Shown here in pieces: positions 20,094 to 31,819 of a stretch of DNA of 64,000 bases. A program made the translations under genes and the position numbers. The stretch is taken from contig JASBNA010000033.1 in the NCBI GenBank assembly GCA_038087015.1, positions 62,001-126,000 of the forward strand, given 5' to 3'. The stretch's first letter is position 1; each line of letters begins with the position of its first letter. The notes under the pieces were generated by a model, which was not told the origin of the DNA, ran no database searches, and was given only the letters and a program-made list of their open reading frames with translations. This DNA is from Cerrena zonata. Its lineage: Eukaryota > Basidiomycota > Agaricomycetes > Polyporales > Cerrenaceae.

Positions 20094-20830
20094 ATCAATC
20101 AAGCCTTAATCTCCCAACTATTTTCTATTCTACTACTCTTATCCCAACTTTTTTGAACTTCTGTATATAGTCAATCTCATATCATCCAATCTTTAAGATC
20201 CAATCTTTCGTTTACCACCTCGTATAACCCTGTAGCCATCAATCTGTCAACGAGAATACCCTTGTCCTACCATACGATATGGTCGTATATCTTTATCCGA
20301 ATAGCTTATACGACAAGCTTACCGTATAGACTTTTTTTCTGCACTTGTTTCACTTAGTTTTTTTTTGTTTTGTTAGTGTTTTTTTTTTTTTTTTTAGTGA
20401 AATTTTTTTTTATTTTGTTTTTCTTTGGTGGTCACTTTATTAACAAAAATTAAAATAAACCATTAGAACAACAGCCTTTCGTTTATAATTTTTTAAAGAA
20501 TATTCATTTCCAACCAACCATTCTCCGGTATTCGCCATAGAGAATAAGCAGTCTTCTCACCAAAGAGTAGTCCCACCATCCCACTCCCTCACCCTTGGAA
20601 ATATTTACTTACAAATGTACTAAGATAAAAAATTCGTATTTCACATATTTCTACATATATTCAATTTCACTTAAATATTTCATATTAAACTTTGCTATTA
20701 TCCCTTTTTTACTATCCTATTGATAAATAGACAAGCACTGATCAACTTCATTTTTACAGATTTGGGTATATCTTGTCTTTTATCTTGATCCTTACAAATT
20801 TTTTTTTGCTTCTTTTTCCCTCCTTCTATC
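20094..20830. other. SET3 promoter/leader region
   Basis: T-rich tracts (about 20334-20425, including 17 T in a row) and CT-rich sequence up to the SET3 start. No gene is seen. Confidence 0.55.
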
Positions 20831-23800
20831 ATGTCTAATCCTTCTGATGGTAAGAAAGAAGATGATCAGCTTCTACAGGATGCTTCTACTTTATTGATGT
20901 TCGCCAACGTTGCTGCCAAACAGCAACAAGAAGGCCATAAATCACCTTCACCCCCAGTCCCCGCCATACCTTCTGTTAATCAGTTGGCCGCCACCACCAT
21001 CAGCAATTCCTCAAACCCACCTTATAACAACCAAAATCCTCCTCCTCCTCCTCCTACAATGAACAAGGCTTCCCCAATAACTAGCTTGGTTAATCAAGAC
21101 CCTCACCCGGCTTACCATGGACTGACTAACCAGATAAGATCTTATGATCCTTCGCCTGCTGTGAAAGAGTCTCCTCCTATTCCTCAATCAAAATCATTAC
21201 CAGAATCAGCTAGTCACTCGAAAAACTCGTCTATCTCCGTTCCCGACTCTTTGAAACCGGCCTTACCTCTTTTCAATCATCAACAGGACCCAAGAAGAGA
21301 ATCATTATCAGATAAACCACTTCATAATTTACCCGCCCAAGGGAACTTCATTCAGAATAATCATAAACGTTCGGTTTCTTCTCCTTCAGTCTCAGAAACG
21401 AAACATCCTTCTCAAAGCCCTCCGCCTTTAACGAAGGATGTTTCCAACTCAAACTTACCCTCACATCTGCATTCCCACTCGCATTCCCATTCCCATTCCC
21501 ATTCTCATACTCATCTTTCACCTGGCCCAGCTAATGTGGCTCTTGCTAGGGGTATCAACATGGATTCCGGGAAAAGAAATAACAACAATGCAATGATAGC
21601 TGCCGCTGCTTTGGCTGCTGCTGCAGATATACCCTTACCCCTAATCAAAAAGGATCAGCCGGAGACTGAAAAAATCCGTGCTGGATCATCATCTCCTATA
21701 CGCCAACAACAACAAAAACAACAAGAACAATATCAAGAACAACAGAAAGATGATCAACCTCGACCTAAAAATGAAGACCAGTCCATGGAAGATGCCGTAG
21801 CTACTGAACCCGAAGAAGAAGATGCAAATAAAACTGATGATGAACAATCTCAACAATATCTGCAACCATTACAACAAAAAAAGAGTTTTGATCAACCAAA
21901 AAAACCCCATCACGAAAAATCAAGAAGCGCCTCTCTTAAAGATATCATGAACACCGATGTACCAGTTCCAGAATCAATGGAGGTTGATGAACAACCATTA
22001 CAAACTCAAAAAAATCAAACTCAAGACTCTATACAAGCTCATCCTGACAATGAAAGCTCTAAAGTAAAACAAGAACTTCCTTATACTGAAAATGAGTTCA
22101 AACCACCTCCATTGGAGACCTTCCAAGTTGATCCTGATTCTGGTTTAATCGGATGTATTTGTGAAATTGATGATGATGATGGTTTTACTATTCAATGTGA
22201 TGTTTGTTTCCGTTGGCAGCATTGTTTATGTATGGGATATAACACCAACGAAGAAGTACCTGAAGATGAATATAAATGCTACTATTGCGATAGAGCAAAA
22301 TGGGGAAAGTTTAATCCTGAAACTTGTAAAAAAGATACTCTTGAAAGATTAGAAAATGAAAAGTCAAACCAAGATGACGGAATCCCTGATCAATTTAAAA
22401 ATAAATCCCCTTTGAAACGAAAATTACTGAATAATGCTGCTGACGAAAATAAAAGACGTAAATCTGATAAAGGTCATAAACAAACACCTTCCCAAATTGT
22501 TGAAAATGAAAATCATGATCAAAGCAAACATGCAGATGACACTTCAAAAGATCTCTCATCTAATCAAAATCTTTTTAAGGAATCAAAATTTCCTGCTTTA
22601 CTTCCGAAAAGCTCACCAAAGGTAACAGACTTATTACCAAATAAAGATAATGAGTTACTCGATGATGGAATTTCGGCCGAGTTTTATCAATCGGTTTATT
22701 ATAAATTAAGAAAAAATGATTATAAAAGACCACATGTTAAATGCCAATTTGAAGATTTTGGTAAAAAGTATCAAAATCAAACTGACTCCAAATCAATTGA
22801 AGTAATGTCATTGAACCAGTTTAAAAATCTTAAAATGAGCAGAATAATATTACCAAATCATCAAAAATATTTACAAGAAAGAAATGAACTCAGAAGGAAT
22901 AAGGGCTTCAATAAAACAATGATCCAAGTCAAATCATACGGGGAAAATCCAAAGCAAAAACTCAATGGGATCACTAGACTTGGTTTATTCATCTCTGAAC
23001 GAATCCCCAACGGTCAAGATAGCGTCACCATTCCAGAAGATACTCCAATAATTGAATATTTAGGAGAGATTGATTTTTTCGAAAGTTATAAAAATGATCG
23101 AGTAAATCAATATCCGATTTGGGGTACAACTAAACCAAGAGTTTTAAAATCAAGATTACCTATAAAGCAGGATGATAAACCAATTGAGGTGGTTTTGGAT
23201 TCAAGATTTGTTGGTAACGAATCCAGATTTATTCGAAAATCATGCCCAAACACCGTTAACTGTTTTATTAAGCCAATATATGTACCTCAACTGAATTCAT
23301 TTAGATTTGTGGTTTATACCAAAAAACCAATTACCCTTACAAATAACAACCCAGAAGAAGAACTTAGACTTGATTGGGAGTGGGATGGCAATCATCCAAT
23401 CTTAAAGATGTATAATAAAGTCAATGATGAAACCAAAAATGTTATTGAAGGGTTAAAATTTGATCAGTTTAGTGATGACGAAAAAACATTACTCATATCA
23501 GGCATTGATAATATCCTTCATTTTATTGAGTGCGGTTGCACAACATCAAATCAAAGCCAACAATGTGCAATTTATAAAATTAAAAAGGCTACATCCTATT
23601 TATTAAGATCGACAAGAAAAGCATCAAATATTAGTAATGTGAATTTATCAAAATCTCGCGAAGAATTAATTAGACCTAAGAAATCTAAACAATTCATATC
23701 TTGGGATGAAAGATTAATTGAAAGAGATCGAAACATTCAACAAAGCTTGATAAGTCCAGATCAAGCACTGCTGTCTGACCAAGATGAACTTTTATCCATT

Positions 23801-24475
23801 GGTAGAAGAGGATCAAATGAAACTCTTGCAACCGATCACAGTGGAGACGAAGAAGAAGCTGACGGAGGGAAGCCATCTGATAACGAGAAAGAAAATGAAA
23901 ATGTGGGTTTAAACGAGGTGAAGAAAAAAGCTTTTGGTATACCATTCAAACAACAATTGATCGCTAAAGGTAGACAAATCATATCAAGTATTGATAAATC
24001 AACCAAGAACCAAAAGACGACCAATGATAATATCAATTTGAACAGTGAATTGATTGTTCCAATTGTTCAAGAAGTTGTGGTGAAGATTAAACAACTGGTT
24101 GAAGACGAAATCAAACCAATTCAAGTATTATCAGAATCACCAAAACTTGATGTGAAACCCGATATTACAAGTAAGTCTTTACCAATTCCCATTTCTAATC
24201 TAGACACTACAAATACAACTACTACGAGTATTGATCAAGCCTCCACTTCAAACAATATCATCAAAACCGAATTGCCTGCAGCTGCGGCTACTATAGATAA
24301 GCAAGCAGAAGTTGAAAAACCGTCTAGCATTGATAATACAGTGTCTGAAGCAAAGCCAGTTGCAGTTGGCTCAGCTTCATCGCCATCTGCTGCAACTCTG
24401 ACTTCATCAGAACCGGCACCACCGCCAGTGGTGAAAAAACTCTCGTTTGCTGATTATAAAAAGAAGATGAAGTGA
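20831..24475 (+). CDS. SET3: PHD-SET protein of the Set3 histone deacetylase complex
   Basis: A 1214-residue protein, longer than Saccharomyces Set3 (751 aa) because of low-complexity flanks. Order: Pro/Ser-rich N-terminus with a His-Ser repeat (21461-21515) and a Gln-rich stretch near 295-310; PHD finger about 440-490 (CICEIDDDDGF, CDVCFRWQHCLCMGY, CYYC); SET domain about 700-840 (EYLGEIDFF, DSRFVGNESRFIRKSC); then disordered Lys/Glu-rich sequence. The PHD finger reads H3K4 methylation in this family. The active-site NHSC of working SET enzymes is RKSC here, as in Set3/MLL5-type proteins thought to lack methyltransferase activity. Set3C represses meiotic and, in Candida, morphogenesis genes. 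A CTG codon in the HS repeat suggests CTG reads serine. Confidence 0.92.
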   Translation: MSNPSDGKKEDDQLLQDASTLLMFANVAAKQQQEGHKSPSPPVPAIPSVNQLAATTISNSSNPPYNNQNPPPPPPTMNKASPITSLVNQDPHPAYHGLTNQIRSYDPSPAVKESPPIPQSKSLPESASHSKNSSISVPDSLKPALPLFNHQQDPRRESLSDKPLHNLPAQGNFIQNNHKRSVSSPSVSETKHPSQSPPPLTKDVSNSNLPSHLHSHSHSHSHSHSHTHLSPGPANVALARGINMDSGKRNNNNAMIAAAALAAAADIPLPLIKKDQPETEKIRAGSSSPIRQQQQKQQEQYQEQQKDDQPRPKNEDQSMEDAVATEPEEEDANKTDDEQSQQYLQPLQQKKSFDQPKKPHHEKSRSASLKDIMNTDVPVPESMEVDEQPLQTQKNQTQDSIQAHPDNESSKVKQELPYTENEFKPPPLETFQVDPDSGLIGCICEIDDDDGFTIQCDVCFRWQHCLCMGYNTNEEVPEDEYKCYYCDRAKWGKFNPETCKKDTLERLENEKSNQDDGIPDQFKNKSPLKRKLLNNAADENKRRKSDKGHKQTPSQIVENENHDQSKHADDTSKDLSSNQNLFKESKFPALLPKSSPKVTDLLPNKDNELLDDGISAEFYQSVYYKLRKNDYKRPHVKCQFEDFGKKYQNQTDSKSIEVMSLNQFKNLKMSRIILPNHQKYLQERNELRRNKGFNKTMIQVKSYGENPKQKLNGITRLGLFISERIPNGQDSVTIPEDTPIIEYLGEIDFFESYKNDRVNQYPIWGTTKPRVLKSRLPIKQDDKPIEVVLDSRFVGNESRFIRKSCPNTVNCFIKPIYVPQLNSFRFVVYTKKPITLTNNNPEEELRLDWEWDGNHPILKMYNKVNDETKNVIEGLKFDQFSDDEKTLLISGIDNILHFIECGCTTSNQSQQCAIYKIKKATSYLLRSTRKASNISNVNLSKSREELIRPKKSKQFISWDERLIERDRNIQQSLISPDQALLSDQDELLSIGRRGSNETLATDHSGDEEEADGGKPSDNEKENENVGLNEVKKKAFGIPFKQQLIAKGRQIISSIDKSTKNQKTTNDNINLNSELIVPIVQEVVVKIKQLVEDEIKPIQVLSESPKLDVKPDITSKSLPIPISNLDTTNTTTTSIDQASTSNNIIKTELPAAAATIDKQAEVEKPSSIDNTVSEAKPVAVGSASSPSAATLTSSEPAPPPVVKKLSFADYKKKMK
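21461..21517 (+). repeat. His-Ser dipeptide repeat within SET3
   Basis: CAT/CAC alternating with TCC/TCG/TCT for about eight units. One unit, at 21467-21469, has CTG in the serine slot. It may bind metal or act as a flexible spacer. Confidence 0.85.
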
Positions 24476-25197
24476 GCAAATAGGTTTCAAGCAAGCGTTT
24501 GACCTTTATTTACGGGAACCCTTACAACGGCATCAAAGTTTATATTGTTTGCTATCGTTTTGTTCCTTTGCCCCATTCTCTGGTTTGGCTGTGAACACAA
24601 ACAATATAAACGCTCTTTATTTATTATTTATATAGGTTAGCTAATAATTCAATAAAGCTTTCGTATTGTATATTGCTCTCGCTGTATTTTCTGTAGTATC
24701 GATATATAAATACCCAGGTTCAGAGCAAAGAATCAATCTGATCTTCGGTTAGTATACTCTTTTGCTGCTGTATAGCACGCGCAACATCAACAGAAAAAGC
24801 TGAAACGGTCATCCAATCTGGAAATTTTTGCTTTTTTCTATTGACGTTCAAATTAACGATTTACATAAGAATATAAAAGGATCTACAAGAATATCAGATA
24901 AGTCAATTGATTTGAATATTCTTCTGTTTCTTGTTTGTTTTGATCGTTTTCTTTCTTCCTTTGTTTTATTTTATTTTATTTAAAGTAATTTTATTTTTAT
25001 TTTTATTTTTTTTTTTTTTTCGCTTATCAGATTTGGTTAATACTCTCTAGGCCGTATACAATTTTTGAATTTACTGCAAAAAAAAAAGGGAGAAGCCAAT
25101 ACAAGCATAAACAAAGCCTAAGAAGGCCCGAGAAATAGAAAACTTGGGTATAATTGAAGATACTGATGATCTTGGGTAGCGTACTACAGCAAAAAAT
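24476..25197. other. Intergenic region SET3 / F-box gene
   Basis: Promoter of the F-box gene. The stretch 24960-25021 is almost all T and A (TTTTATTTTA-like units and a T run). No gene is seen. Confidence 0.55.
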
Positions 25198-26247
25198 ATG
25201 ACGGCTTTTAAAGATATACCGGGAGATATAATCACTGAAATCTTTAGGTATTTTGATCAAGAGCAACTAAGTCGAACGACTAGCTTATTCGAAACTAAGT
25301 TTGAACAAGAGAATGAAATATACAAGATTCTCGAGACTGTAAAACACTCAAGAATTATTGTCACCAACTGTTGGCATGATCTGCTAGTTTTGTTGATTCG
25401 AGCCAAAAAAATTGTTCCTTGTGATCAACTACCCAAATATATTGTATGGTCCTTTGAAGAGTTTCTTGCAAAATCAGATGATTTAAAATCCAAGTACTAT
25501 TTGCGATTTAAATGCCCCAAAAAGATCATTTACGCTTTTGGTGACAACCCCCAATATGAGCCAGAAGTCTTCAAAATGCTAAGACATTTTTCGAAATTCT
25601 TAAAACAAGCACCTTCGATGCTTCGTCCAATATCCAGAGAGATCAACATTTTCTTTTCTGAAAATGAATCAATATTTTCGGAAATGCAGCATGATGTTAA
25701 CTCTACATTTTTCAATAGAGTTCTTCAATCTTATCCTATTATGACTCATTTAGAAAATTTAAGACTCGAATCCGATTGTCAGCCTTTTAATAATGTCAAA
25801 GATTTTAGTTGCCTTCATAAATTTACTGCTTTGAAATCGTTGACTCTTTCAAATTTGAATTTTAAAGAATCTCCAAATTTAATTTTACCCCAATCTCTTA
25901 TTAAGTTAAAGATTTTGAACAGTTCAATTAAATCTATCCAAGGATGGGTATTTCCTTCGAAATTGAAAACACTCGATTTATCTCGTAATGTCATTACTGC
26001 AATAAATGGAAGCATATTACCTCTTTCCTTAAAAACTTTAATCTTACAACAAAATAAGTTAGATACTTTTGAATCACTTCCAAATTCTTTGAGTGAACTT
26101 GATATGTCCTTGAACAACTTCTCCGAACTCGATTTCGATGTTCCAACTGAACTTAAAATTCTTTATACGGATTGGGCTCAATATTACTTGATGCCTAAAA
26201 TTTTACGTCGTAAACTTATGAATCAAAGAGTTCTCATTTTACATTAG
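25198..26247 (+). CDS. F-box and leucine-rich-repeat protein
   Basis: A 349-residue protein. Residues 4-40 look like an F-box (DIPGDIITEIFRYFDQEQLSR), which would bind Skp1 in an SCF ubiquitin ligase. The middle (about 60-180) is unassigned. From about 180 there are leucine-rich repeats of the LPxSLxxLxLxxN kind (LILPQSLIKLKILNS, FPSKLKTLDLSRN, LPLSLKTLILQQN, LPNSLSELDMSLN), which probably recognise substrate. A cap of basic residues ends the protein. The LRR phrase style recurs in the gene at 54171, so the two may be distant paralogs. No specific ortholog is recognised. Confidence 0.75.
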   Translation: MTAFKDIPGDIITEIFRYFDQEQLSRTTSLFETKFEQENEIYKILETVKHSRIIVTNCWHDLLVLLIRAKKIVPCDQLPKYIVWSFEEFLAKSDDLKSKYYLRFKCPKKIIYAFGDNPQYEPEVFKMLRHFSKFLKQAPSMLRPISREINIFFSENESIFSEMQHDVNSTFFNRVLQSYPIMTHLENLRLESDCQPFNNVKDFSCLHKFTALKSLTLSNLNFKESPNLILPQSLIKLKILNSSIKSIQGWVFPSKLKTLDLSRNVITAINGSILPLSLKTLILQQNKLDTFESLPNSLSELDMSLNNFSELDFDVPTELKILYTDWAQYYLMPKILRRKLMNQRVLILH

Positions 26248-26282
26248 TGATGTATATTTGCATATTTCTACTGAGTTTCATT

Positions 26283-26375
26283 ATTATGTATTATTATTAT
26301 TTTATTATTATTATATTATTATTATTATATTATCATTATTATATTCTTATGATTAGTAGTAGTAGTAGTATTATA
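26283..26375. repeat. TTA/TAG trinucleotide-rich tract
   Basis: Runs of TTATTATTA, then AGTAGTAGTAG, between the stops of the convergent F-box gene and YOR1. Simple-sequence DNA in a 3' region. Confidence 0.8.
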
Positions 26376-26439
26376 TATTAAATTCATGATAATCTTATAT
26401 GCATTCATATAAATAAATATTTTGTTTTTGTTGAAAAAC

Positions 26440-29400
26440 TTACATACGCTGAAGATTTTCAAAATCTTCAACAGTAATATTAGACCTTTCACACATTTGT
26501 TGAAAGATACTATCTTCAGTATTGAATAAATTCCAAGGGGTCTCAAATTCTTTGATTTCTCCTTTATCTAAAACCAAAATCTTATCGTAATTTAAAATAG
26601 TCTTAAGACGATGAGCAATACAAAGAATTGTACATTTACTGAATTCTCTAACGATTGTAGATTGAATCTTATTGTCAGTTTCATAATCAACTGATGAGGT
26701 TGCTTCATCTAAAATCAATATTTTTGAATCTCTCACTAAAGCTCTAGCAAATGCAATTAATTGCCTTTCACCTAATGAAAAATTAGCACCATCATCTTCA
26801 ACTTCTTGATTTAAATGGAACTTGTGATATTCTTCACTTTCATCATTTTGTCTTTTAACCAATTTAAGTTTTGCTTCTTCTATCAAACCAGCTCTTCTTA
26901 ATGAATCCCATAACAAGTCATCGGGATGCTCATTGAAAGGATCAAGGTTTTTACGGATTGTTCCTTGGAATAAAACAGGATCTTGCGGAATAATAGACAA
27001 TTTAGATCTTAAGGAACTTAAACCCAAGCTTGAAATATCGATACCATCAATTTCAATCTTACCAGTACTCAATTCTGATAACCTATATAAAGCAGTCATA
27101 ATTGAAGATTTACCTGCACCTGTTCTACCACAAATACCAATTTTTTGAGATGGTTCAACTTGTAAAGATAAGTTTTTCAAGACTAATGGTAAGCCTGGTC
27201 TATAGGCCAAGCTTACATCTTCGAATTTAATGAAACCTTGTTCTGGCCATTCAGGAGGAGGTGTAGTCTCAGAAATTTTGAAAGGTGCTTCTTGTGGAAG
27301 ATCAAAAGCATAACTACACATTCTTTCAACTGCATTCATTTCATTTTCGACTTGAGTGTAAGTTCTGATTAACATGGACAATTGACCAGCAATTTGTAAG
27401 ACGTAAGATAACAATAAACCAACTGATGCTGGACCGATCGAGAAAACTCTAAAAACACAAAGTAAGGCGATTATTAAAGCAAAGATTGTAGCAAGGCAAT
27501 CAAGATGAATAGCCAACCAACGTTGATTACCGATAGTAAGATAGTAAGCCTCATTCATTTTATTCAAAAAGAATTCATTTTTTCTTAAATATATATGATC
27601 AGCTTTATAAGCTTTAATTGTATTCATACCATTTAAAGTTTCATTGAAATTATTATATACATGTGATCTCTGTAAAGCTTCCAATCTTTTAATCTCTCTG
27701 GCAGAAGCTTGATAATAGTTAGCCACACCAATAAATAAAGCAACCAAAAATGGGATTGCAATCGCAAACCAAGGCAAATAGATAACACACAAGATTAAAA
27801 CCCCAGCAATGTTACCAAAAAAGAAGAACAACATTCTGATTTGATCACCAAGTTCATTGTCTAATGCATCTGTATCTTTTGTAAACCTATTCAATATTCT
27901 ACCCATTGGAGTGGTATCCATGAAAGACATTGGAGCATGTAATACTTTTTTGACTGCCAAAATATTCAAGTTTTTAGAGGCAGTATTGGTTAATAATACG
28001 AAGAAGATAAATTCAATCATAATCAAAAGACCCGATAAAACTGCAAACATAACATAAAACCCAATATAGAATCCATCAGATTTTCCTGGAAATTTCTTTT
28101 CAGTCCAGAAGGACAACCAAGTGTTGGTGAAGAGTTGACAAAAGGTAGCTAAAACAACTGCTAAAACAATAGCAAAACACATTACAAGACTACCAATCTT
28201 ACCCGAACCATAGTGAATGTACTTTTTATAAACATCAAGTTTAATCCCATTAATAGCCCTGTCTTCTGAAGCCATTAATTTACCATCTTCGGTATTATTT
28301 TGATTATAATCTTTGTGGATAGCTTCTTCATCTTTTTCTTTATTTGTTGGGATTTTCGAAAGTTGGCGCTTAATGGATTCAAATTCTTGAGCTTCTTGCT
28401 CCTCATCTTCATTTTCCTCCTCTTTTTCTTCTTCTTCGTCTTTTGTTTCCGAATTGAAAGCCATCAAATTATTGAAAGCGAAATTGTTTTCTCTTAATTC
28501 TTCAACAGTACCGACACTAACTGATCCATCACCGTTTAAGAAAATAACACGATCAGCTGAACCAATCAAAGATAATTGATGAGTTGCTAAAATTCTAGTT
28601 TTATCCTTTAATAATCCTAATATACAATTATTCATTATATGTTTACCAACTCTAGCATCGACAGCACTTAAAACATCATCTAATAAAATGATATCTTTGT
28701 TATTATAGACAGCTCTTGCTAAATTGATACGAGCTTTTTGACCACCTGATAATGTAATACCACGTTCACCGATTTCAGGTAGCATCACCAGCCGGTAAAA
28801 TTTCCAAATCACTTTCTAAAGAGCATGCATAAACCACTTCACTGTATTTAGCTTCATCTAATTCTTCACCAAACAAGATATTTGATTTGACAGTATCATT
28901 TTGAATCCATGGATAACCACAAAGTAATAAGGAACCATTGACATTGACGCTACCAGAAGTCCTCTTCATGAAACCGGACAAGGCCAGTAAAAGAGAAGAT
29001 TTACCTGAACCAATTAACCCAGTAATGACAACGAATTCGCCCTTTCTTAATTTTCAAATCGATATTGTTTAAACCAGCAAAATTAGAATCTTCTAAAGAG
29101 CTATCATTAGAGGAAGAATCTTTAATTCTTTACTTTCGGGATCTGCATGATAATTTGATTCTTCTAATTTTTCATCATTTTCAGTAGAAGAATTTTGGGA
29201 TAATTTTTTCTTTAATTTTTCTTCTTAGCCAATTGTTTTCTGTATTTCTTATTCAGGTTAATTAAATCTGCTTCATTTTCTTCATCTTGAAGCTCGAAAG
29301 TTTCCCATTCAAAATTAGCATTATTAACTTCAATTGATAAATCATTAGAATCCATTTCCACGATTTTTTCGGAATCAGCATCAATTCTATTTGATTCTGG

Positions 29401-30765
29401 ATCAATTTCAGAAGAGGCCAAATAACGACCAACTCTAATTAAACCAGACATACAATCGACACCCGAAGCCAAAGCCAAAGGTAACATAAGAACTTGTTGA
29501 GATAAAACATTAAATAAAGAGATTGAGGAGAAAATGGAAGCAGCATCATCTTTACCATTCTTAGCACCATAAAGAGTTAAGAAAGTAGCCATTGAACTTA
29601 AGGTTGTCATAGACATTGCCAAAGCCATTAAAATATTTCTTAAAACTTGCATTTTCAAAATATTCTTCATTTCTTTATATCTAACATCAGAAATATTTTC
29701 ATGATAAGGAGGTTCCCAAGAGTAAAACTTAATAATTTTTAAATTGTTTAAAACTTCTTTAATATAACTAACTCTTTTATCAGTAAACTTATTAGCAATA
29801 ACTCTATAACTAAAGAATTGTTTAGCACACCACATCATGAAAAACACAAAAATTAAAAGTAAACCAACCCCAACAAGAGCCGAAGGACCAACATTGACGA
29901 TTAAAATGGCAATTGCAATGATAACTGGGACTGGGAAAGTAATAAGAAAAGGTTGAAATCCAATAGCAAAGTCAATTCTTGCTAAATCAGTACCCATCAT
30001 TGAAGTAACTTTACCGGCACCATATTTTGATCTTGATTCAGCATTTTGTTTAAAAGATTTATCCAACATTGCCTTTGTTAAAACAGCTTTTGAAAAAGCA
30101 CCACACATCATTGAATTATAGAAAAAATGATTAACAAAAATACCAATAACCAAAACCAAAAGAGAAGCACCAATAGCATAACCAACCCCTGGTCCAATAC
30201 GAGACTCAACACCAGCAGCTCTTCTTTCAACAAATTGAATCAACTTTTTCGTAAGTAAAGGATTTAAAGTTTGAGCAACATTACAAATAGTAAGTAATAA
30301 ACAAGCCATGAAATAACGAATTTTAAAAGTTTCTAATAAAGATAATGCAGTGATAGCTTTTGGAGGAATGAAATCTTCCAAATCTTCTTCTTTAGATACA
30401 CTAGAAGAATCAATTGATTCATTACGTTCTTTACATTTTTGTAAAATATGATTTTCCTTAGCCTTAGCCAATCTCCTATTGAATATTTCAATAAATTTAT
30501 CAGCCTTTGGCTTAACAACAAAATCATCTCCAAGATAAAATAAATCATCTGGTTGCAATGTTCTCTTATAACCAGTCTTCATAACCGGATTTAACCACCA
30601 AAAAAACACCCTGGAAAGTGGATTAGCAGTTTTTTCGGGAAATGCATTACGTTCATCTTCACTAGGTAAAGGAGGCACTCCTTTATTAAATAATGGAGTC
30701 AATAACCGTTTTTGAGGTTTCATAAAGTCAGAAGTTGCAACTTCTAGATTATCTTCGCCATTCAT
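26440..30765 (-). CDS. YOR1: Yor1-type ABCC multidrug exporter, four frameshifts
   Basis: One ABC transporter gene read in several frames. The start at 30765 gives MNGEDNLEVATSDF, then PQKRLLTPLF and FFWWLNPVMKTGYKRT, as in Saccharomyces Yor1 (plasma-membrane exporter of oligomycin and other anions). It has two TMD-NBD halves and no TMD0. NBD1 lies about 29100-28450 (GLIGSGKSS Walker A; GYPWIQN; ITLSGGQKAR signature). NBD2 lies about 27230-26450 (CGRTGAGKSS; FSLGERQL; ILDEATSSVDYETD). Frame breaks fall at 29216-29220 (A run one short), 29121-29123 (A run one short), 29040-29042 (G run one long) and 28778-28779 (C run one long), all between the first TMD and the NBD1 signature. Outside them the reading is intact. 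CTG at 28985-28987 (minus) falls where Saccharomyces has Asn. Confidence 0.9.
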
Positions 30766-31360
30766 GATTAAAAAATGGTAATAGCAAGATTAAATCAAAT
30801 TTCTGTCCTGACGGTGATATTTCACCAAATCACACTTCTGCAAGAAGTAATACCTGAGAATAATAGCTTTGAAGTAAACGCTAGTCACCAATAGTTAACA
30901 AGTGTAAATTTGGAATGATATCTAGTTTTATATATAGATATTTCAGCTCACTCAGCTCTACAGTACTATTTTATCTCTTTTTGATGCGATGCAACCTGTA
31001 CACAGCTGGCATTGCTAACAAACAAAAAAAAAAAAAAATCAATAGAAAAAACTACTGCTCTATCAAAATTCCACCCAAAACCTCCCCCATTGCAATTGAT
31101 AATGAGTCAGGTTGGTGGCAAAAGATTATTCGCCTTAATAAAGGATAGGATCAGGTTTACATACGATAAGCCTGGTATATAACTGTGTTGCTGTCCACTT
31201 TCTGGTGGGCCTGCGAGCGGAAGGCAACTGCCAAAGCCGTTAGCTGAACAGAATTGGATCGAAACCCGAAAATGCGTTGATGTCTGACTGTTATCACCGG
31301 GGTCCGACGGGCGTAAACGGCCATATCGGGTCTAATTTGGCCAATACTTACACCGCCCTT

Positions 31361-31372
31361 CCGAATATTCGG
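31361..31372. promoter_or_regulatory. Perfect palindrome CCGAATATTCGG
   Basis: Twelve-base perfect palindrome with everted CGG half-sites (CCG-N6-CGG), about 595 bases before the YOR1 start and 540 before the permease start. It fits a Zn2Cys6 dimer site; the factor is unknown. Confidence 0.45.
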
Positions 31373-31819
31373 TGTATGGGTGTTTGTATCGGTTATCGCA
31401 CTATATGACGTATGTACGGGTGCGATGTTGGTTGCAAAAAGAAAAAAAGTAAAGATATTCCTTGCTCCTTTATTGAACTCTGTTCTACTATCGGTTAAAT
31501 TGTTTGTTTAATTGTTTGTTGAGGTATCTGTTGAACTATCTGTTGATAGAATTTGTTGATCTTATCTTTTGAGCTAGCCGTATCTGCTGTGTTCTTATCT
31601 GCTGGAGTACATACTGTACAACAAAATTGTGCGACGGGTCGTATTTATAAGATGCTCAACCGCTTTGAGCTAAGCGTCGATATTGATGGACGAATACGAG
31701 AACCAATCGTGTTAGACGCGAAGCATCTTAATCAATCTATTGTATATTTATTATCAAGTTATTATTGATCTAATACCCGGTTTATGACAAAAAATATATC
31801 TTATCAAGTTAAACTTTAG

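Noticed and set aside
28775..28981. A separate 68-residue gene on the minus strand
   Set aside because: It is the NBD1 middle part of YOR1 (GYPWIQN to LEILPAGD) between two frame breaks.
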